Below, piece after piece: positions 7,845 to 16,976 of a stretch of 64,000 bases of DNA. Position numbers and translations under genes: made by a program. A model generated the notes under the pieces. The model worked only from the letters and a program-made list of their open reading frames with translations. It did not search any database and was not told the origin of the DNA. Within the stretch, counting starts at the first letter, position 1; each line of letters starts with the position of its first letter. Location of the stretch: positions 2,213,001-2,277,000 of the forward strand of contig NZ_CP116341.1 of the NCBI RefSeq assembly GCF_033304595.1. Direction: 5' to 3'. The DNA is from Sporosarcina jeotgali. GTDB lineage: Bacteria > Bacillota > Bacilli > Bacillales_A > Planococcaceae.

Positions 7845-8617
7845 ACAATTTCCTCCCCTAAATACGCTTCAACCACTTTTGGATTGTTCCGGATTTCTTC
7901 TGGCGATCCCTCCGCTAGCAGAACTCCATGGTCAAGAACGTAAATTCGTTCACAGATTCCCATAACTAAATTCATATCATGCTCAATCAGAAGAATCGTC
8001 AGTCCAAATTGCTTTCTAATAAAGGCGATGAGATCCATAAGCTCCTTCGTTTCAAACGGGTTCATCCCGGCAGCCGGTTCATCCAGCAGCAACAAATGCG
8101 GATTCGCTGCCAGTGCCCGGGCAATCTCCAATCTGCGCTGCTTCCCATAAGGAAGATTTTTAGCAGTTTCATCTTTATATTTATCGAGTTCGAAGATTTT
8201 CAAAAACTCCATCGCTTTGTTTTCCATCTCAAGCTCGTTTTTGAAATAGGATGGCAAACGGAAAACTGAGCTCATAACTGAATCATTCGCGAGGGAATGA
8301 TAAGCAACTTTTACGTTATCCAGTACAGAAAGTTCGTCAAACAAACGGATGTTTTGGAATGTGCGGCTCATCCCTAAACGTGTCACTTTAAAAGGCGGGA
8401 GTCCATTGATTTTTTTGCCATCAAAGAAAATATTGCCTTCCGTAGGGACATAAACACCTGTTAACAAGTTGAAACTAGTTGTTTTACCTGCACCGTTCGG
8501 TCCAATCAACCCAACTAACTCACCTTTATTGATTTTCATATTGAAACCTGAAACTGCTTTTAGCCCTCCGAATTGGATGCCTGCGTTTTGCACATCTAAC
8601 AAAACCTCACTGCTCAT
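7841..8617 (-). CDS. livG: Branched-chain amino acid ABC transporter, ATP-binding protein LivG
   Basis: This 258-residue ATPase has Walker A GPNGAGKTT near 39-47, and the insert around the Q-loop TFQNIRLF that distinguishes LivG from LivF. Walker B is LLLLDEPAAGMNP, and the C-terminus ends in NPKVVEAYLGE. It pairs with LivF on the cytosolic side of the LivHM permease. The start overlaps the 3' end of livM by 11 bases, so translation of the two is coupled. Confidence 0.95.
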   Translation of the reverse strand: MSSEVLLDVQNAGIQFGGLKAVSGFNMKINKGELVGLIGPNGAGKTTSFNLLTGVYVPTEGNIFFDGKKINGLPPFKVTRLGMSRTFQNIRLFDELSVLDNVKVAYHSLANDSVMSSVFRLPSYFKNELEMENKAMEFLKIFELDKYKDETAKNLPYGKQRRLEIARALAANPHLLLLDEPAAGMNPFETKELMDLIAFIRKQFGLTILLIEHDMNLVMGICERIYVLDHGVLLAEGSPEEIRNNPKVVEAYLGEEIV

Positions 8618-9560
8618 GCTGACTCCCCCTTTTCGGACGCATCCACATCTTCAAGTAGTCTGTAAACTCCATTTTGCCCATTAATCCTTGCGGACGGTAT
8701 AACATAACGATGATGAGTACAAGACTGTAAATGATCATTCGGGTCTCAGGGAAGTCTTGAAGGAATGTCGATACAATCGTAAGAAGAATAGTTGCAACAA
8801 TTGCACCTGAAAGGCTTCCTAAACCTCCAAGAACCACATAGATCAAAATATCAATCGATTTCAAGAATCCGAAGTTCGCAGGCTGGATAATGTAAAAGTT
8901 GTGTGCATATAACGCACCTGCCACACCCGCAAAGAACGATCCAATTGCGAATGCAAGAACTTTGTAATATGTCGTATTGATGCCCATGGCGTCTGCTGCA
9001 ATTTCGTTTTCCCGCACTGCGATACACGCTCGGCCATGTCTGGAATTCGTGAAGTTCACGATGACTAGAATGGTTACGAAAAGGCATATGAATGTATATG
9101 TCCATGTCGTCAAGTGTGTCACTTGCATCCCAGCTGCTCCGCCAACATAATCGATGTTCAAGAAAATGATTCGAATAATTTCTGCAAATCCAAGGGTTGC
9201 AATGGCTAGATAGTCACCGCGTAACCGCAAACTTGGAATTCCAACGACGAGTCCGGCAAGGGCTGCTGCAATCCCTGCAATGAGAATCGCTGCAAAGAAT
9301 GGCAGGTCCAGTTTCATCGTCATAATTGCGGATACATAAGCTCCGACTGCCAGGAAACCAGCATGCCCAAGTGAGAATTGCCCCGTAATTCCGATGACCA
9401 AGTGCAAACTGACTGCCAGCATGATATTGATCCCCATGAAGATCAGTGTATTGGAATAGAAATTATTTAAGAATCCGCCACTGATCATGAACTGGACAGC
9501 AGCATAGATCGCAATCGCTAAAACGGCAAAGACCCAAAACTGCTTAGACTTTTTCATCAT
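8607..9560 (-). CDS. livM: Branched-chain amino acid ABC transporter permease LivM
   Basis: This 317-residue membrane protein has about eight to ten hydrophobic segments and the LivM family motifs SLGHAGFLAVGAY (near 66) and ESEIAA-like RENEIAADAMGINT near 184, which includes the coupling helix contacting the ATPases. It forms the channel with LivH. Its ATG lies ten bases after the livH stop and is preceded by AGGTGAA. It is transcribed in the middle of the liv operon. Confidence 0.95.
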   Translation of the reverse strand: MMKKSKQFWVFAVLAIAIYAAVQFMISGGFLNNFYSNTLIFMGINIMLAVSLHLVIGITGQFSLGHAGFLAVGAYVSAIMTMKLDLPFFAAILIAGIAAALAGLVVGIPSLRLRGDYLAIATLGFAEIIRIIFLNIDYVGGAAGMQVTHLTTWTYTFICLFVTILVIVNFTNSRHGRACIAVRENEIAADAMGINTTYYKVLAFAIGSFFAGVAGALYAHNFYIIQPANFGFLKSIDILIYVVLGGLGSLSGAIVATILLTIVSTFLQDFPETRMIIYSLVLIIVMLYRPQGLMGKMEFTDYLKMWMRPKRGSQHEQ

Positions 9561-9570
9561 TTCAATTCAC

Positions 9571-10446
9571 CTACACTTTCTCTCTTGTGTTTTTACCGAA
9601 GATGCCAGAAGGTTTAAAGATTAAGATTAAAATCAAAATGATGAACGCCGCAGCATCACGCCACAAGGAGAATCCAAGTGCGCTAACAACCGTTTCGACC
9701 ACGCCAAGGACAAGTCCGCCTGCAACCGCTCCTGGAATAATTCCGATTCCGCCGAGTACAGCTGCGACAAACGCTTTCAAACCTGGGATAACGCCCATCA
9801 ATGGATCAATTTTCGTATAGTAAATCCCGAAAATGACGCCTGCAGCACCAGCAAGTGCTGATCCGATTGCGAATGTTGCAGAAATCGTATTGTCTACATT
9901 GATGCCCATTAGTTTTGCGGCTTCAGCGTCATACGACACAGCTCTCATCGCTTTTCCGATCTTTGTCTTATGTACAATGAACTGCAAAATCAGCATGAGG
10001 ACTACGGAAACCGACAAAATAAGAATTGCCTGTGTACTGATTTGTGCACCGAACAGGTTAAATGATTTGTTTGCAAACACATCAGGGTAAGCTGCAGGTT
10101 GTGCACCTCTGAAGTAAATCACTCCATTTTGGATGAGAAGCGATACACCGATTGCTGTAATGAGAGCGGCAATCCGTGTGGCATTTCGCAAACGTTTGTA
10201 TGCGATCCGTTCTATGATGACTCCGATGATTGCACAGATCGCCATTGATAGTAAAAGTGCGGGAAAAAAGCCTAATCCCCATCCAGTAATCGAGATATAT
10301 CCAATGAATGCACCAATCATGAACACTTCACCATGTGCAAAGTTGATTAACTTGATAATGCCGTAAACCATCGTATACCCTAACGCAATAAGTGCGTAAA
10401 TACTGCCTAAAGAAATACCGTTGATGAGTTGCTGTAGCCATTCCAT
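9571..10446 (-). CDS. livH: Branched-chain amino acid ABC transporter permease LivH
   Basis: The 291-residue, strongly hydrophobic protein has the LivH signature INFAHGEVFMIGAF near 35-48 and the coupling motif MRAVSYDAEAAKLMGINV near 170. It forms the transmembrane channel with LivM. AAAGGAGTGAG precedes the ATG. It is separated by 79 bases from livK upstream, and no clear terminator is seen in that gap, so one transcript for the whole operon is likely. Confidence 0.95.
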   Translation of the reverse strand: MEWLQQLINGISLGSIYALIALGYTMVYGIIKLINFAHGEVFMIGAFIGYISITGWGLGFFPALLLSMAICAIIGVIIERIAYKRLRNATRIAALITAIGVSLLIQNGVIYFRGAQPAAYPDVFANKSFNLFGAQISTQAILILSVSVVLMLILQFIVHKTKIGKAMRAVSYDAEAAKLMGINVDNTISATFAIGSALAGAAGVIFGIYYTKIDPLMGVIPGLKAFVAAVLGGIGIIPGAVAGGLVLGVVETVVSALGFSLWRDAAAFIILILILIFKPSGIFGKNTREKV

Positions 10447-10525
10447 GAAGTCTCACTCCTTTTTCCTCATCTTACAATCTTCCAAAAAAAGAAGGCGGGG
10501 AGAGAGCTCCCCACCCCTCATGAAA

Positions 10526-11710
10526 TTAAGGATTCACCTTCGTATTGAATACTTGCTCGCCATCCTTATACTCAAGGATCGTTGCCGATTTAATCGGGTG
10601 GTGGTTTTCATCCACTGAATATTTACCTGTTACAAGATCAAGTCCATCTGTTTCAGCAAGCGCGTCTTTAATTTTTGTAGAATCAACACTTCCTGCACGT
10701 TCGATTGCATCTTTCAACAAGTACACAGTGTCGTATCCAAGTGCGTTGAACGCATCTGGAGACTTTCCATACTCTTCATTGAACTTATCATTGAACGCTT
10801 TTACTGCGCCATCTGGGTCGTCAGAAGAATAGTGATTCGTTGTATACGTGTTGTTCAGAGCATCTGCTCCTGCAAGGTCGAGCAATGTTGGAGAATCCCA
10901 TCCGTCAGCACCCATCAACGGAACGTCAATCCCCATTTCGCGTGCTTGCTTAACAATCAAGCCGACTTCTTCGTAGTATCCTGGGATGAAGATGAATTCC
11001 GGTTTTGCTGACTTGATACGAGTCAATGTTGAACGGAAGTCAGAGTCTTTAGCAACATAAGATTCTTCAGCAACAATTTTACCGCCTGCTTTTTCAAAGT
11101 CTTCTTTGAACGATGAAGCGAGACCTTTTGAATAGTCACTCGCGTTATCAGAGAAGATGGCAACGTTTTTAACGCCTAGGTCATTCGCCGCGAAATTCGC
11201 TGCAACAGTCCCTTGGAAAGGATCGATGAATGAAGTACGGAATACGAACTCATTCACATCACCTTTTTCATTCACAGTCACGGTCGGGCTTGTTCCAGAA
11301 GGACTAATGAGCGGCGTCTTATTATCATTGGCAATTTGGGCTTGTGCAACTGTAGCTCCGCTTGTTGCCGCGCCAATGATTGCAACCACTTGTTCTTGAG
11401 TTATCAATTTGATGGCTGCGTTTGTCGCTTCAGCAGCATCCGATTTATTATCAATCTTTACGAGCTTAATTTTCTTGCCGTCAATTCCGCCGTCTTCGTT
11501 GATTTCATCTACTGCAAGCTGAATGCCGTCCGCTTCAGATGTTCCGTATGAAGCAACTGCACCAGATAGTTCGAGGTTGACCCCGATTTTAATCTCATCA
11601 CTGTCTTTCGATCCGGATGCCCCGTCCTTTTCTCCTTGAGAACAACCTGCGAGGAGACCAACGCCAAGCGTCATCGCTGCTAATAAACTCCATGCTCTTT
11701 TAAACTTCAT
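10526..11710 (-). CDS. livK: Branched-chain amino acid-binding lipoprotein LivK/LivJ type
   Basis: The 394-residue protein starts with a lipoprotein signal peptide ending in LLAGC (lipidated Cys23), then a short Ser/Lys-rich linker and a type I periplasmic-binding fold (IKIGVNLELSGAVASYG, near 41-57). It captures substrate outside the membrane for LivHM. Leucine, isoleucine and valine are the usual ligands, though related proteins bind amides or other amino acids, so the exact ligand is inferred. It is the first gene of the operon, preceded by AGGGGGAAGAG. A pyrimidine-rich leader with a possible long-range stem (ACAGAAAG with CTTTCTGT) lies upstream. Confidence 0.93.
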   Translation of the reverse strand: MKFKRAWSLLAAMTLGVGLLAGCSQGEKDGASGSKDSDEIKIGVNLELSGAVASYGTSEADGIQLAVDEINEDGGIDGKKIKLVKIDNKSDAAEATNAAIKLITQEQVVAIIGAATSGATVAQAQIANDNKTPLISPSGTSPTVTVNEKGDVNEFVFRTSFIDPFQGTVAANFAANDLGVKNVAIFSDNASDYSKGLASSFKEDFEKAGGKIVAEESYVAKDSDFRSTLTRIKSAKPEFIFIPGYYEEVGLIVKQAREMGIDVPLMGADGWDSPTLLDLAGADALNNTYTTNHYSSDDPDGAVKAFNDKFNEEYGKSPDAFNALGYDTVYLLKDAIERAGSVDSTKIKDALAETDGLDLVTGKYSVDENHHPIKSATILEYKDGEQVFNTKVNP

Positions 11711-11955
11711 TTCTCTTCCCCCTTATTTAACTATTCTGAAATTACGACAGAAAGGACATCCTTAGTCCGAGTGGCGACATTCGCACCCTTTCTTTTCTTT
11801 CTGTATCCCTATTCTAAAACAAACTTCTTATTCAGTCTATACAAATTTTCAAAATCTTATTACTAGATTGTTAAATTGTTTCGGTTCCCGTCTCTTCTGC
11901 CTTCTAGATAGTGGGAACTATTGCTAATTTCCTAGACGTTAAATCTTTTCTAGAC

Positions 11956-12000
11956 ACAAAAAAGGTATTCCTCACAACTATCCGGGAATACCTTTTTTGT
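11956..12000 (-). terminator. Terminator of the NhaC-family transporter gene
   Basis: ACAAAAAAGGTATTCC (11956-11971) pairs perfectly with GGAATACCTTTTTTGT (11985-12000). On the minus strand the stem itself ends in a T-run directly after the stop codon at 12003. Confidence 0.9.
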
Positions 12001-12002
12001 CA

Positions 12003-13580
12003 TTACTCTGCTGTTACGCTAACAACTTTTTTTGAACTTCTAACATTCCAAATAGTAAACAAAGCCGCTAGAATGACAACTACGGCAGCAAGACCGATCC
12101 AAATCGATCCTGTCAGACCAAGAACAATGTACCCGCCAGTCGCAATTCCGGCTGCCATCAGCGCGTAAGGCAATTGTGTGGAAACGTGATCGATATGATT
12201 GCTTCCTGCTCCTGTTGACGAAAGGATTGTTGTATCTGAAATCGGTGAACAGTGATCACCAAACACGGCACCTGCAAGGACTGCGGATAATGCAGGTAAT
12301 AGTAATTCCGGTGCTGCATTCACCATAATCGTCCCTGCAATCGGAAGCAGGATTCCGAATGAGCCCCAAGACGTTCCTGTTGAGAATGCCATTAAACCAG
12401 CTAATACAAACAGCACAACCGGCAAAAAGGCTACAGGTATATTAGACTTCGCAACTACCTCTGATAAGAATAAACCAGTTTCTAAAATATCAATTAAGTG
12501 AGTGAGTGACCAAGCTAGAATAAGAATAAGCACTGCAGGCATCATCGCTTTTACACCGCTGACAAATGCCTGGCCGATCAGCCCTGCAGAGGCAGTCTGA
12601 TTCACCTTGAATTGTGAAGCGTATAGAATGATCGCAATTGCAGTACCTGCAAGTCCGCCGATAACCAAGGACAATGGGACATCTGTATTTTCAAAGATCG
12701 TCCATAGATTCAACTCTCCGCCGATTCTGTATCCTGTAATGACCATCGAAGCCAATGTTACAGCTACCAGTGTCACAATCGGTGCCACTAGATCTCTTAC
12801 ACGGCCATGCGTGTGCTCTGGGAACTCATCTTTCAATTGACCCGGAATCTCTTTTTCAGGATCAAACAGTTCTCCCTTTTCTTCCGCACGCTTTTCATGA
12901 TCTTTCATCGCGAAAAAGTCGATATTCGTCCAAGCGAAGAAGAATACCATCGCTAATGTAGCAATTACATAGAAGTTCATCGGAGCCATCATCAGAAACG
13001 CAGATAACGGTGAATAATTAACCGTTGCCGTCGTCGCAAGGATAATTGCAAGCTGGCCAATTAAGAATGCTCCCCAGCTCGATACTGGCGAAATCACACA
13101 AATTGGTGCTGATGTAGAATCGATGAAATACGCTAATTTCGCACGAGAAACCTTATGCCGATCGGTAATCGGACGTGCGATTTGACCTACCGCAAGTGCA
13201 TTGAAATAATCATCTACAAAGATTGCAATTCCTAAAACTATCGTAAGAAGTTTTGCACTGCGGCGAGTTCGGATGCGTGTTACAGCCCACTCCGCAAAGG
13301 CGCGGCTCCCGCCTGACAGACTAACAAGTGCCGTAATGACACCTAACAATAATATGAAAAGCATAATGAAAATATTATACGTGTTCAACTCTCCATCTGC
13401 CCAAAATGAGACGATGAGCGCTTTGCCTAACTGCGTCAATGTTTCCACTGGTGCAAAGGAAGCGACTAGTAATGCAGCGGACAAAATTCCTGCACCGAGT
13501 GAAAGCAGCACCCGCTTTGTCGTGAGCACCATTACAATGGCGATCACTGGCGGCAGAATCGATAACCAAGTTCCAATCAT
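12003..13580 (-). CDS. NhaC-family antiporter, predicted lysine transporter (LysW-like)
   Basis: This 525-residue membrane protein has many hydrophobic helices and NhaC-family segments such as IFVDDYFNALAVGQIARP and GDHCSPISDTTILSSTGAG. Homology alone would give Na+/H+ antiporter. The leader, however, contains a complete lysine riboswitch with a terminator, and NhaC-superfamily proteins under this riboswitch were predicted in comparative genomics to be lysine transporters. So lysine uptake or exchange is the better inference. ATG 13580 was chosen for its AAGGAGGAG site; the longer open frame would read through the riboswitch terminator. Confidence 0.8.
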   Translation of the reverse strand: MIGTWLSILPPVIAIVMVLTTKRVLLSLGAGILSAALLVASFAPVETLTQLGKALIVSFWADGELNTYNIFIMLFILLLGVITALVSLSGGSRAFAEWAVTRIRTRRSAKLLTIVLGIAIFVDDYFNALAVGQIARPITDRHKVSRAKLAYFIDSTSAPICVISPVSSWGAFLIGQLAIILATTATVNYSPLSAFLMMAPMNFYVIATLAMVFFFAWTNIDFFAMKDHEKRAEEKGELFDPEKEIPGQLKDEFPEHTHGRVRDLVAPIVTLVAVTLASMVITGYRIGGELNLWTIFENTDVPLSLVIGGLAGTAIAIILYASQFKVNQTASAGLIGQAFVSGVKAMMPAVLILILAWSLTHLIDILETGLFLSEVVAKSNIPVAFLPVVLFVLAGLMAFSTGTSWGSFGILLPIAGTIMVNAAPELLLPALSAVLAGAVFGDHCSPISDTTILSSTGAGSNHIDHVSTQLPYALMAAGIATGGYIVLGLTGSIWIGLAAVVVILAALFTIWNVRSSKKVVSVTAE

Positions 13581-13625
13581 TCCAATCTCCTCCTTGAAGT
13601 TGTTGATGTAACCGGGGAAACAAAA

Positions 13626-13670
13626 AGCCGGTACCCGTTTCACTTTGTTCAAGTGGACCGGGTACCGGCT
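13626..13670 (-). terminator. Riboswitch-controlled terminator in the lysine leader
   Basis: AGCCGGTACCCG pairs with CGGGTACCGGCT (13626-13637 and 13659-13670), followed on the minus strand by TTTTTGTTT. It lies between the lysine aptamer and the start codon at 13580, which fits lysine-dependent premature termination. Confidence 0.9.
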
Positions 13671-13714
13671 GTCTACATGTCGTTGTTTGATAATCACTTT
13701 CGTTATCACACTGA

Positions 13715-13893
13715 CGATTGTAGCTCATCATGGACAATCCAGCTGTCCCTGACAGTGCCATCCCTTTTCGAAATGACCCCAGCCTCATGGAATTGACGTT
13801 CCATCAGACTTCGGCAATGCTTCCTTTCGCGCATGGTCTGCGATGTCATTCTCGCATGCGGTACTCTTAAACAATGCAGCCTCTACCCTATCG
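13715..13893 (-). promoter_or_regulatory. Lysine riboswitch (L-box) aptamer
   Basis: Reading the minus strand, the conserved blocks occur in order: GGGTAGAGGCTGC, AAGAGTA, GCCGAAG, GGCTGGGGTCA, ACTGTCA. The ends pair as P1 (CGAT..GTAG with CTAC.ATCG), giving about 179 bases, the usual L-box size. A terminator hairpin and the transporter start codon follow. This is a class-defining set of motifs; the regulation (lysine turns expression off) follows from known L-boxes. Confidence 0.95.
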
Positions 13894-13912
13894 ATTACGT
13901 TATTACTCTTTC

Positions 13913-13941
13913 ATCATAACAATAATCGAATTAACATGCAA
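13913..13941 (-). promoter_or_regulatory. Predicted promoter of the lysine riboswitch transcript
   Basis: TTGCAT (13936-13941) and TATGAT (13913-13918) on the minus strand are 17 bases apart. Transcription would start near 13906, about a dozen bases before P1 of the aptamer. Confidence 0.65.
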
Positions 13942-13947
13942 GGCGAC

Positions 13948-14715
13948 TTATGGCTTCTTTACATCTTGCAGCGGGATTTCGATATTTGCTGGACTCTGGC
14001 CCCCTTTAGTATAGATTTGCGGCACAACCCCTTGAATGATCCCGATTGCAATCGGGAATTGCTGAACCACGGTGCTTTGTTTTGTTGCGATTGGAATAAT
14101 GATTTGGACATTCACGGTCAATTTCATATTTACTTCCATGTAAACATTATTAATTCCGTACTCCGTTAATTTTGTATCTATGTCCGCATGTACATCTCCC
14201 ACAATATGAAAACGAATTGGGATTTTAGGGCCAAGGTTACCTAGCAAAGGAATATCAGCGACTTGACCAATTGGAACAAAAAACACAACGCCTCCGTGCT
14301 TTTCCATCTCTTCCGTATCGAATTTCATCCCATCACTCTGCGGCAACATTTCAAGATCCCCAGATTCTGCACGCTCTAGATGCTGTTCAACAAGTTCATG
14401 GATTTCAGCCATAATCTGATTGATAGTTTCTGCATCGACTTTCATGGTAACCGTATCATTCGTTTCGTTTGGAATGTTTAAGAGTACATCATTTGCATCC
14501 AGCACACTTGTTGATCTTGATTGTATTGCCTGACTGATGACATGTGCTGCTATTTTACGCGTTTGTACTTCCGCATAATTCATGTACACGGGCTTTAATT
14601 TCATATTCAAGTAGAAAAAACTTCCGATTATCGTCAAAAGAAGCGCAGGGATAATGAATTTAAGCCATCTTCTTTTAGGTTTTCGTTTTTTAGGAGCTTG
14701 CATATGAAATCTCAA
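13948..14715 (-). CDS. yunB: Sporulation protein YunB
   Basis: The 255-residue protein has a basic N-terminus, one membrane anchor (about 22-40) and an extracytoplasmic domain with the YunB pattern (LKPVYMNYAEVQTRKIA, GVVFFVPIGQV, IPIRFHIVGDV). In B. subtilis YunB is expressed in the mother cell and needed for proper spore formation. A TTG start at 14715 was chosen because GGGAGG lies nine bases upstream; ATG 14703 is too far from it. Its presence shows that the organism belongs to a spore-forming line. Confidence 0.88.
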   Translation of the reverse strand: MRFHMQAPKKRKPKRRWLKFIIPALLLTIIGSFFYLNMKLKPVYMNYAEVQTRKIAAHVISQAIQSRSTSVLDANDVLLNIPNETNDTVTMKVDAETINQIMAEIHELVEQHLERAESGDLEMLPQSDGMKFDTEEMEKHGGVVFFVPIGQVADIPLLGNLGPKIPIRFHIVGDVHADIDTKLTEYGINNVYMEVNMKLTVNVQIIIPIATKQSTVVQQFPIAIGIIQGVVPQIYTKGGQSPANIEIPLQDVKKP

Positions 14716-14769
14716 AAAGCGACGCCTCCCTATTCCACGATATGAAGGGGAGAAGCCGCTTATTCCTTA

Positions 14770-16152
14770 TTATGAAGTTGTTCCGAGTTCCTTTTGTCCA
14801 TACCATCCTGTAATGTCTCGAATGAGTTCAGGAACCAGGTAGTCGATCTTTTCAAATTTCATATTTGGATAAAAGAACCCAAACGTAAACATATCTAACG
14901 TGGCTAATTTATAATCTGCGAGCGGATCCACTAGCTTTCCATCCACGTAGAGTTCATCGTTCTTCATCGTGAAATTTTCGTGAATCATGACGCCCATGAG
15001 CGTCCCTCTAAAACCAAGCCCTCTCACTTCCGTCCGCGGCCAATCGGGATGGCAGGATGCTACGTAATAATCACGCAGCGCTTCGCCCTTAACAGTGAGT
15101 ACACAAGCGTTGATAGGATGCGGAAGCACCCGGTGCAGATCTCTTTTCGTGACTGTCCCCTTGGGCAGACTGCCAAGAAAAATCCCTGCATTGAATAAAC
15201 CGCAGTCTGCTTTCGTATAGGCAAGAAGAGCTTGACCGAAGAATTCGGACAGCGGACTTTTCCCAAATAAGTTTTGCTTAAGCATTGCGGGAGTCACGAA
15301 TACCTCTTTATCTAACGCTTTTGTGCCTTCGTCAATCATCTTCTGGATTGCGTTAAGTCCATCTGTTGCTGCTTCCAGCTCGTCAGCCGGAATGACAGCC
15401 GCGCTTTTATTAACCACTTGTCCCGCTCGGACAGTCAGTGTCACATGACCGACATACTGTCCAAACTTCCCGGTCGCAGCAAGGAGTGTCTCTCCAACGA
15501 GTTCTCCGTGTACAAACAAATGATGCGTATGCGCGCCTAAGATCACGTCGATATCAGGTGTCTCATTTGCCAGCAAGCGGTCTTCATGGACACCTAAATG
15601 GGAAAGACAAATGACACAATCCGACGTGCTGCGCAGTTCTGATGCGAGTTTCCTCAAAATGCTGCGAGGCTCTTGTATCGTCCACCCAAGCTTCTTGTAA
15701 AATAATTCGTATTCAGCAGTTGCCGCGATCACCGATACTTTCAAGCCGCTCGAAGTTGTAAACACCGTATAAGGAGAAGCCCAGTCAAGCGGCTCCCCAT
15801 CTTCATTCAGCAAATTTGCAACGACGACGTCAAATTGAGCATTCTTATATAATTCCGCTAACGCACTATGCGCCAGCGTGATCCCTTCATTGTTGCCAAT
15901 TGTCACAGCATCATATCGAGCGCGATTCAACAGTTCGATATTTCCTTTACCTTCGGTCGCTTCGGTGAATGGATGGGAGCGATCGACGTAATCACCAAGA
16001 TCGAAAACAAAACAGGACTCCCCTTCTCGTTCGTGGTGCGCCCGTTGTTTCAACAAAAACTCACTGATCCCCGGCCAATTTTCAAAGTGACTATGAATGT
16101 CGTTTGTATGATAAATATGAATGGTTTCTGTGTTTTCAGCGATCATTCTCAT
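14770..16152 (-). CDS. yunD: Metallophosphatase/5'-nucleotidase family protein YunD
   Basis: The 460-residue protein has the UshA-type metallophosphoesterase motifs: HTNDIHSHF (15-23) with the first metal ligands, DLGDYVDRS, GNNE, LSHLGVHED and GAHTHH. A C-terminal 5'-nucleotidase domain follows. It lacks a signal peptide, so unlike secreted UshA it should act in the cytosol on nucleotides or similar phosphates. ATG 16152 overlaps the yunE stop as ATGA, which defines the start and shows translational coupling. Confidence 0.88.
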   Translation of the reverse strand: MRMIAENTETIHIYHTNDIHSHFENWPGISEFLLKQRAHHEREGESCFVFDLGDYVDRSHPFTEATEGKGNIELLNRARYDAVTIGNNEGITLAHSALAELYKNAQFDVVVANLLNEDGEPLDWASPYTVFTTSSGLKVSVIAATAEYELFYKKLGWTIQEPRSILRKLASELRSTSDCVICLSHLGVHEDRLLANETPDIDVILGAHTHHLFVHGELVGETLLAATGKFGQYVGHVTLTVRAGQVVNKSAAVIPADELEAATDGLNAIQKMIDEGTKALDKEVFVTPAMLKQNLFGKSPLSEFFGQALLAYTKADCGLFNAGIFLGSLPKGTVTKRDLHRVLPHPINACVLTVKGEALRDYYVASCHPDWPRTEVRGLGFRGTLMGVMIHENFTMKNDELYVDGKLVDPLADYKLATLDMFTFGFFYPNMKFEKIDYLVPELIRDITGWYGQKELGTTS

Positions 16153-16976
16153 CCCCAAATCCCATCAATTATTGAATTAATTCCGAATAAGAGCAATAAC
16201 ACACGTAACACGACTACTAGTGTTTCCGAGCTCATCTTTTTGTTCAGCATCGATCCGAGCGTTCCTCCGATATAGGCGCCAGGGATGACAGCAAGTGAGT
16301 ACAGCCACGGGACGTGACCTAAGTAGATATGAGTTCCTGAGTTAATGAGTGCAGACAAAAATACCATAAGCATCGATGTCCCTACAGCAACGTGCGGAGG
16401 GAAAAGGAATAACAACAGCATTGCTGGAACAATCATCGCTCCTCCGCCGATTCCAAAAAGACCTGACATTAATCCGATGACAAATGTAAGAAGCAGGGCA
16501 AACCAGATGGGATACCCATAGACGTGCGTTTCACCTTGCGGATCCGTAAATGCAATTTTCTTTCCATGATCCACGAACCAATTGATTGGTTTTAAATACT
16601 TCCTAACTAACAAAAGACCCGCTAAAAAGATAAGTAAAATCCCGAAATATAAGTTGAAGGAGCCCAAATCCAGGCTTTTGTTGAAGAAAGCACCCATTAT
16701 TGTCCCTGGCACACTTCCGGCGAAGAAAATGAGGCCGCTTTTATAATCGACAGTTTTGGCTTTCATATGAAATGTCGTCGATGACAATCCATTGAATACC
16801 ATCATGATGACGGACATCCCGACAACCGTCTGCGGAGTGACATGCGGAATCCAGCCTAGGTCAATTCCGACTAATATCGTGACAGGTACAAAAATCGTTC
16901 CGCCACCCAGACCAACGAGTGAACCAACCACTCCTGACAGCATTCCGATGATGATCAGCAATACGTATTCCATCAT
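16149..16976 (-). CDS. yunE: TauE/SafE family sulfite exporter-like membrane protein YunE
   Basis: This 275-residue protein has seven to eight hydrophobic helices and two copies of the family's glycine-rich motif (GSLVGLGGGTIFVP near 18 and GLFGIGGGAMIVP near 172), typical of TauE/SafE transporters that move sulfur-containing or organic anions. The substrate is not predictable. Its start overlaps the yunF stop as TAATG and its stop overlaps yunD, so yunFED is one tight operon. Confidence 0.9.
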   Translation of the reverse strand: MMEYVLLIIIGMLSGVVGSLVGLGGGTIFVPVTILVGIDLGWIPHVTPQTVVGMSVIMMVFNGLSSTTFHMKAKTVDYKSGLIFFAGSVPGTIMGAFFNKSLDLGSFNLYFGILLIFLAGLLLVRKYLKPINWFVDHGKKIAFTDPQGETHVYGYPIWFALLLTFVIGLMSGLFGIGGGAMIVPAMLLLFLFPPHVAVGTSMLMVFLSALINSGTHIYLGHVPWLYSLAVIPGAYIGGTLGSMLNKKMSSETLVVVLRVLLLLFGINSIIDGIWG

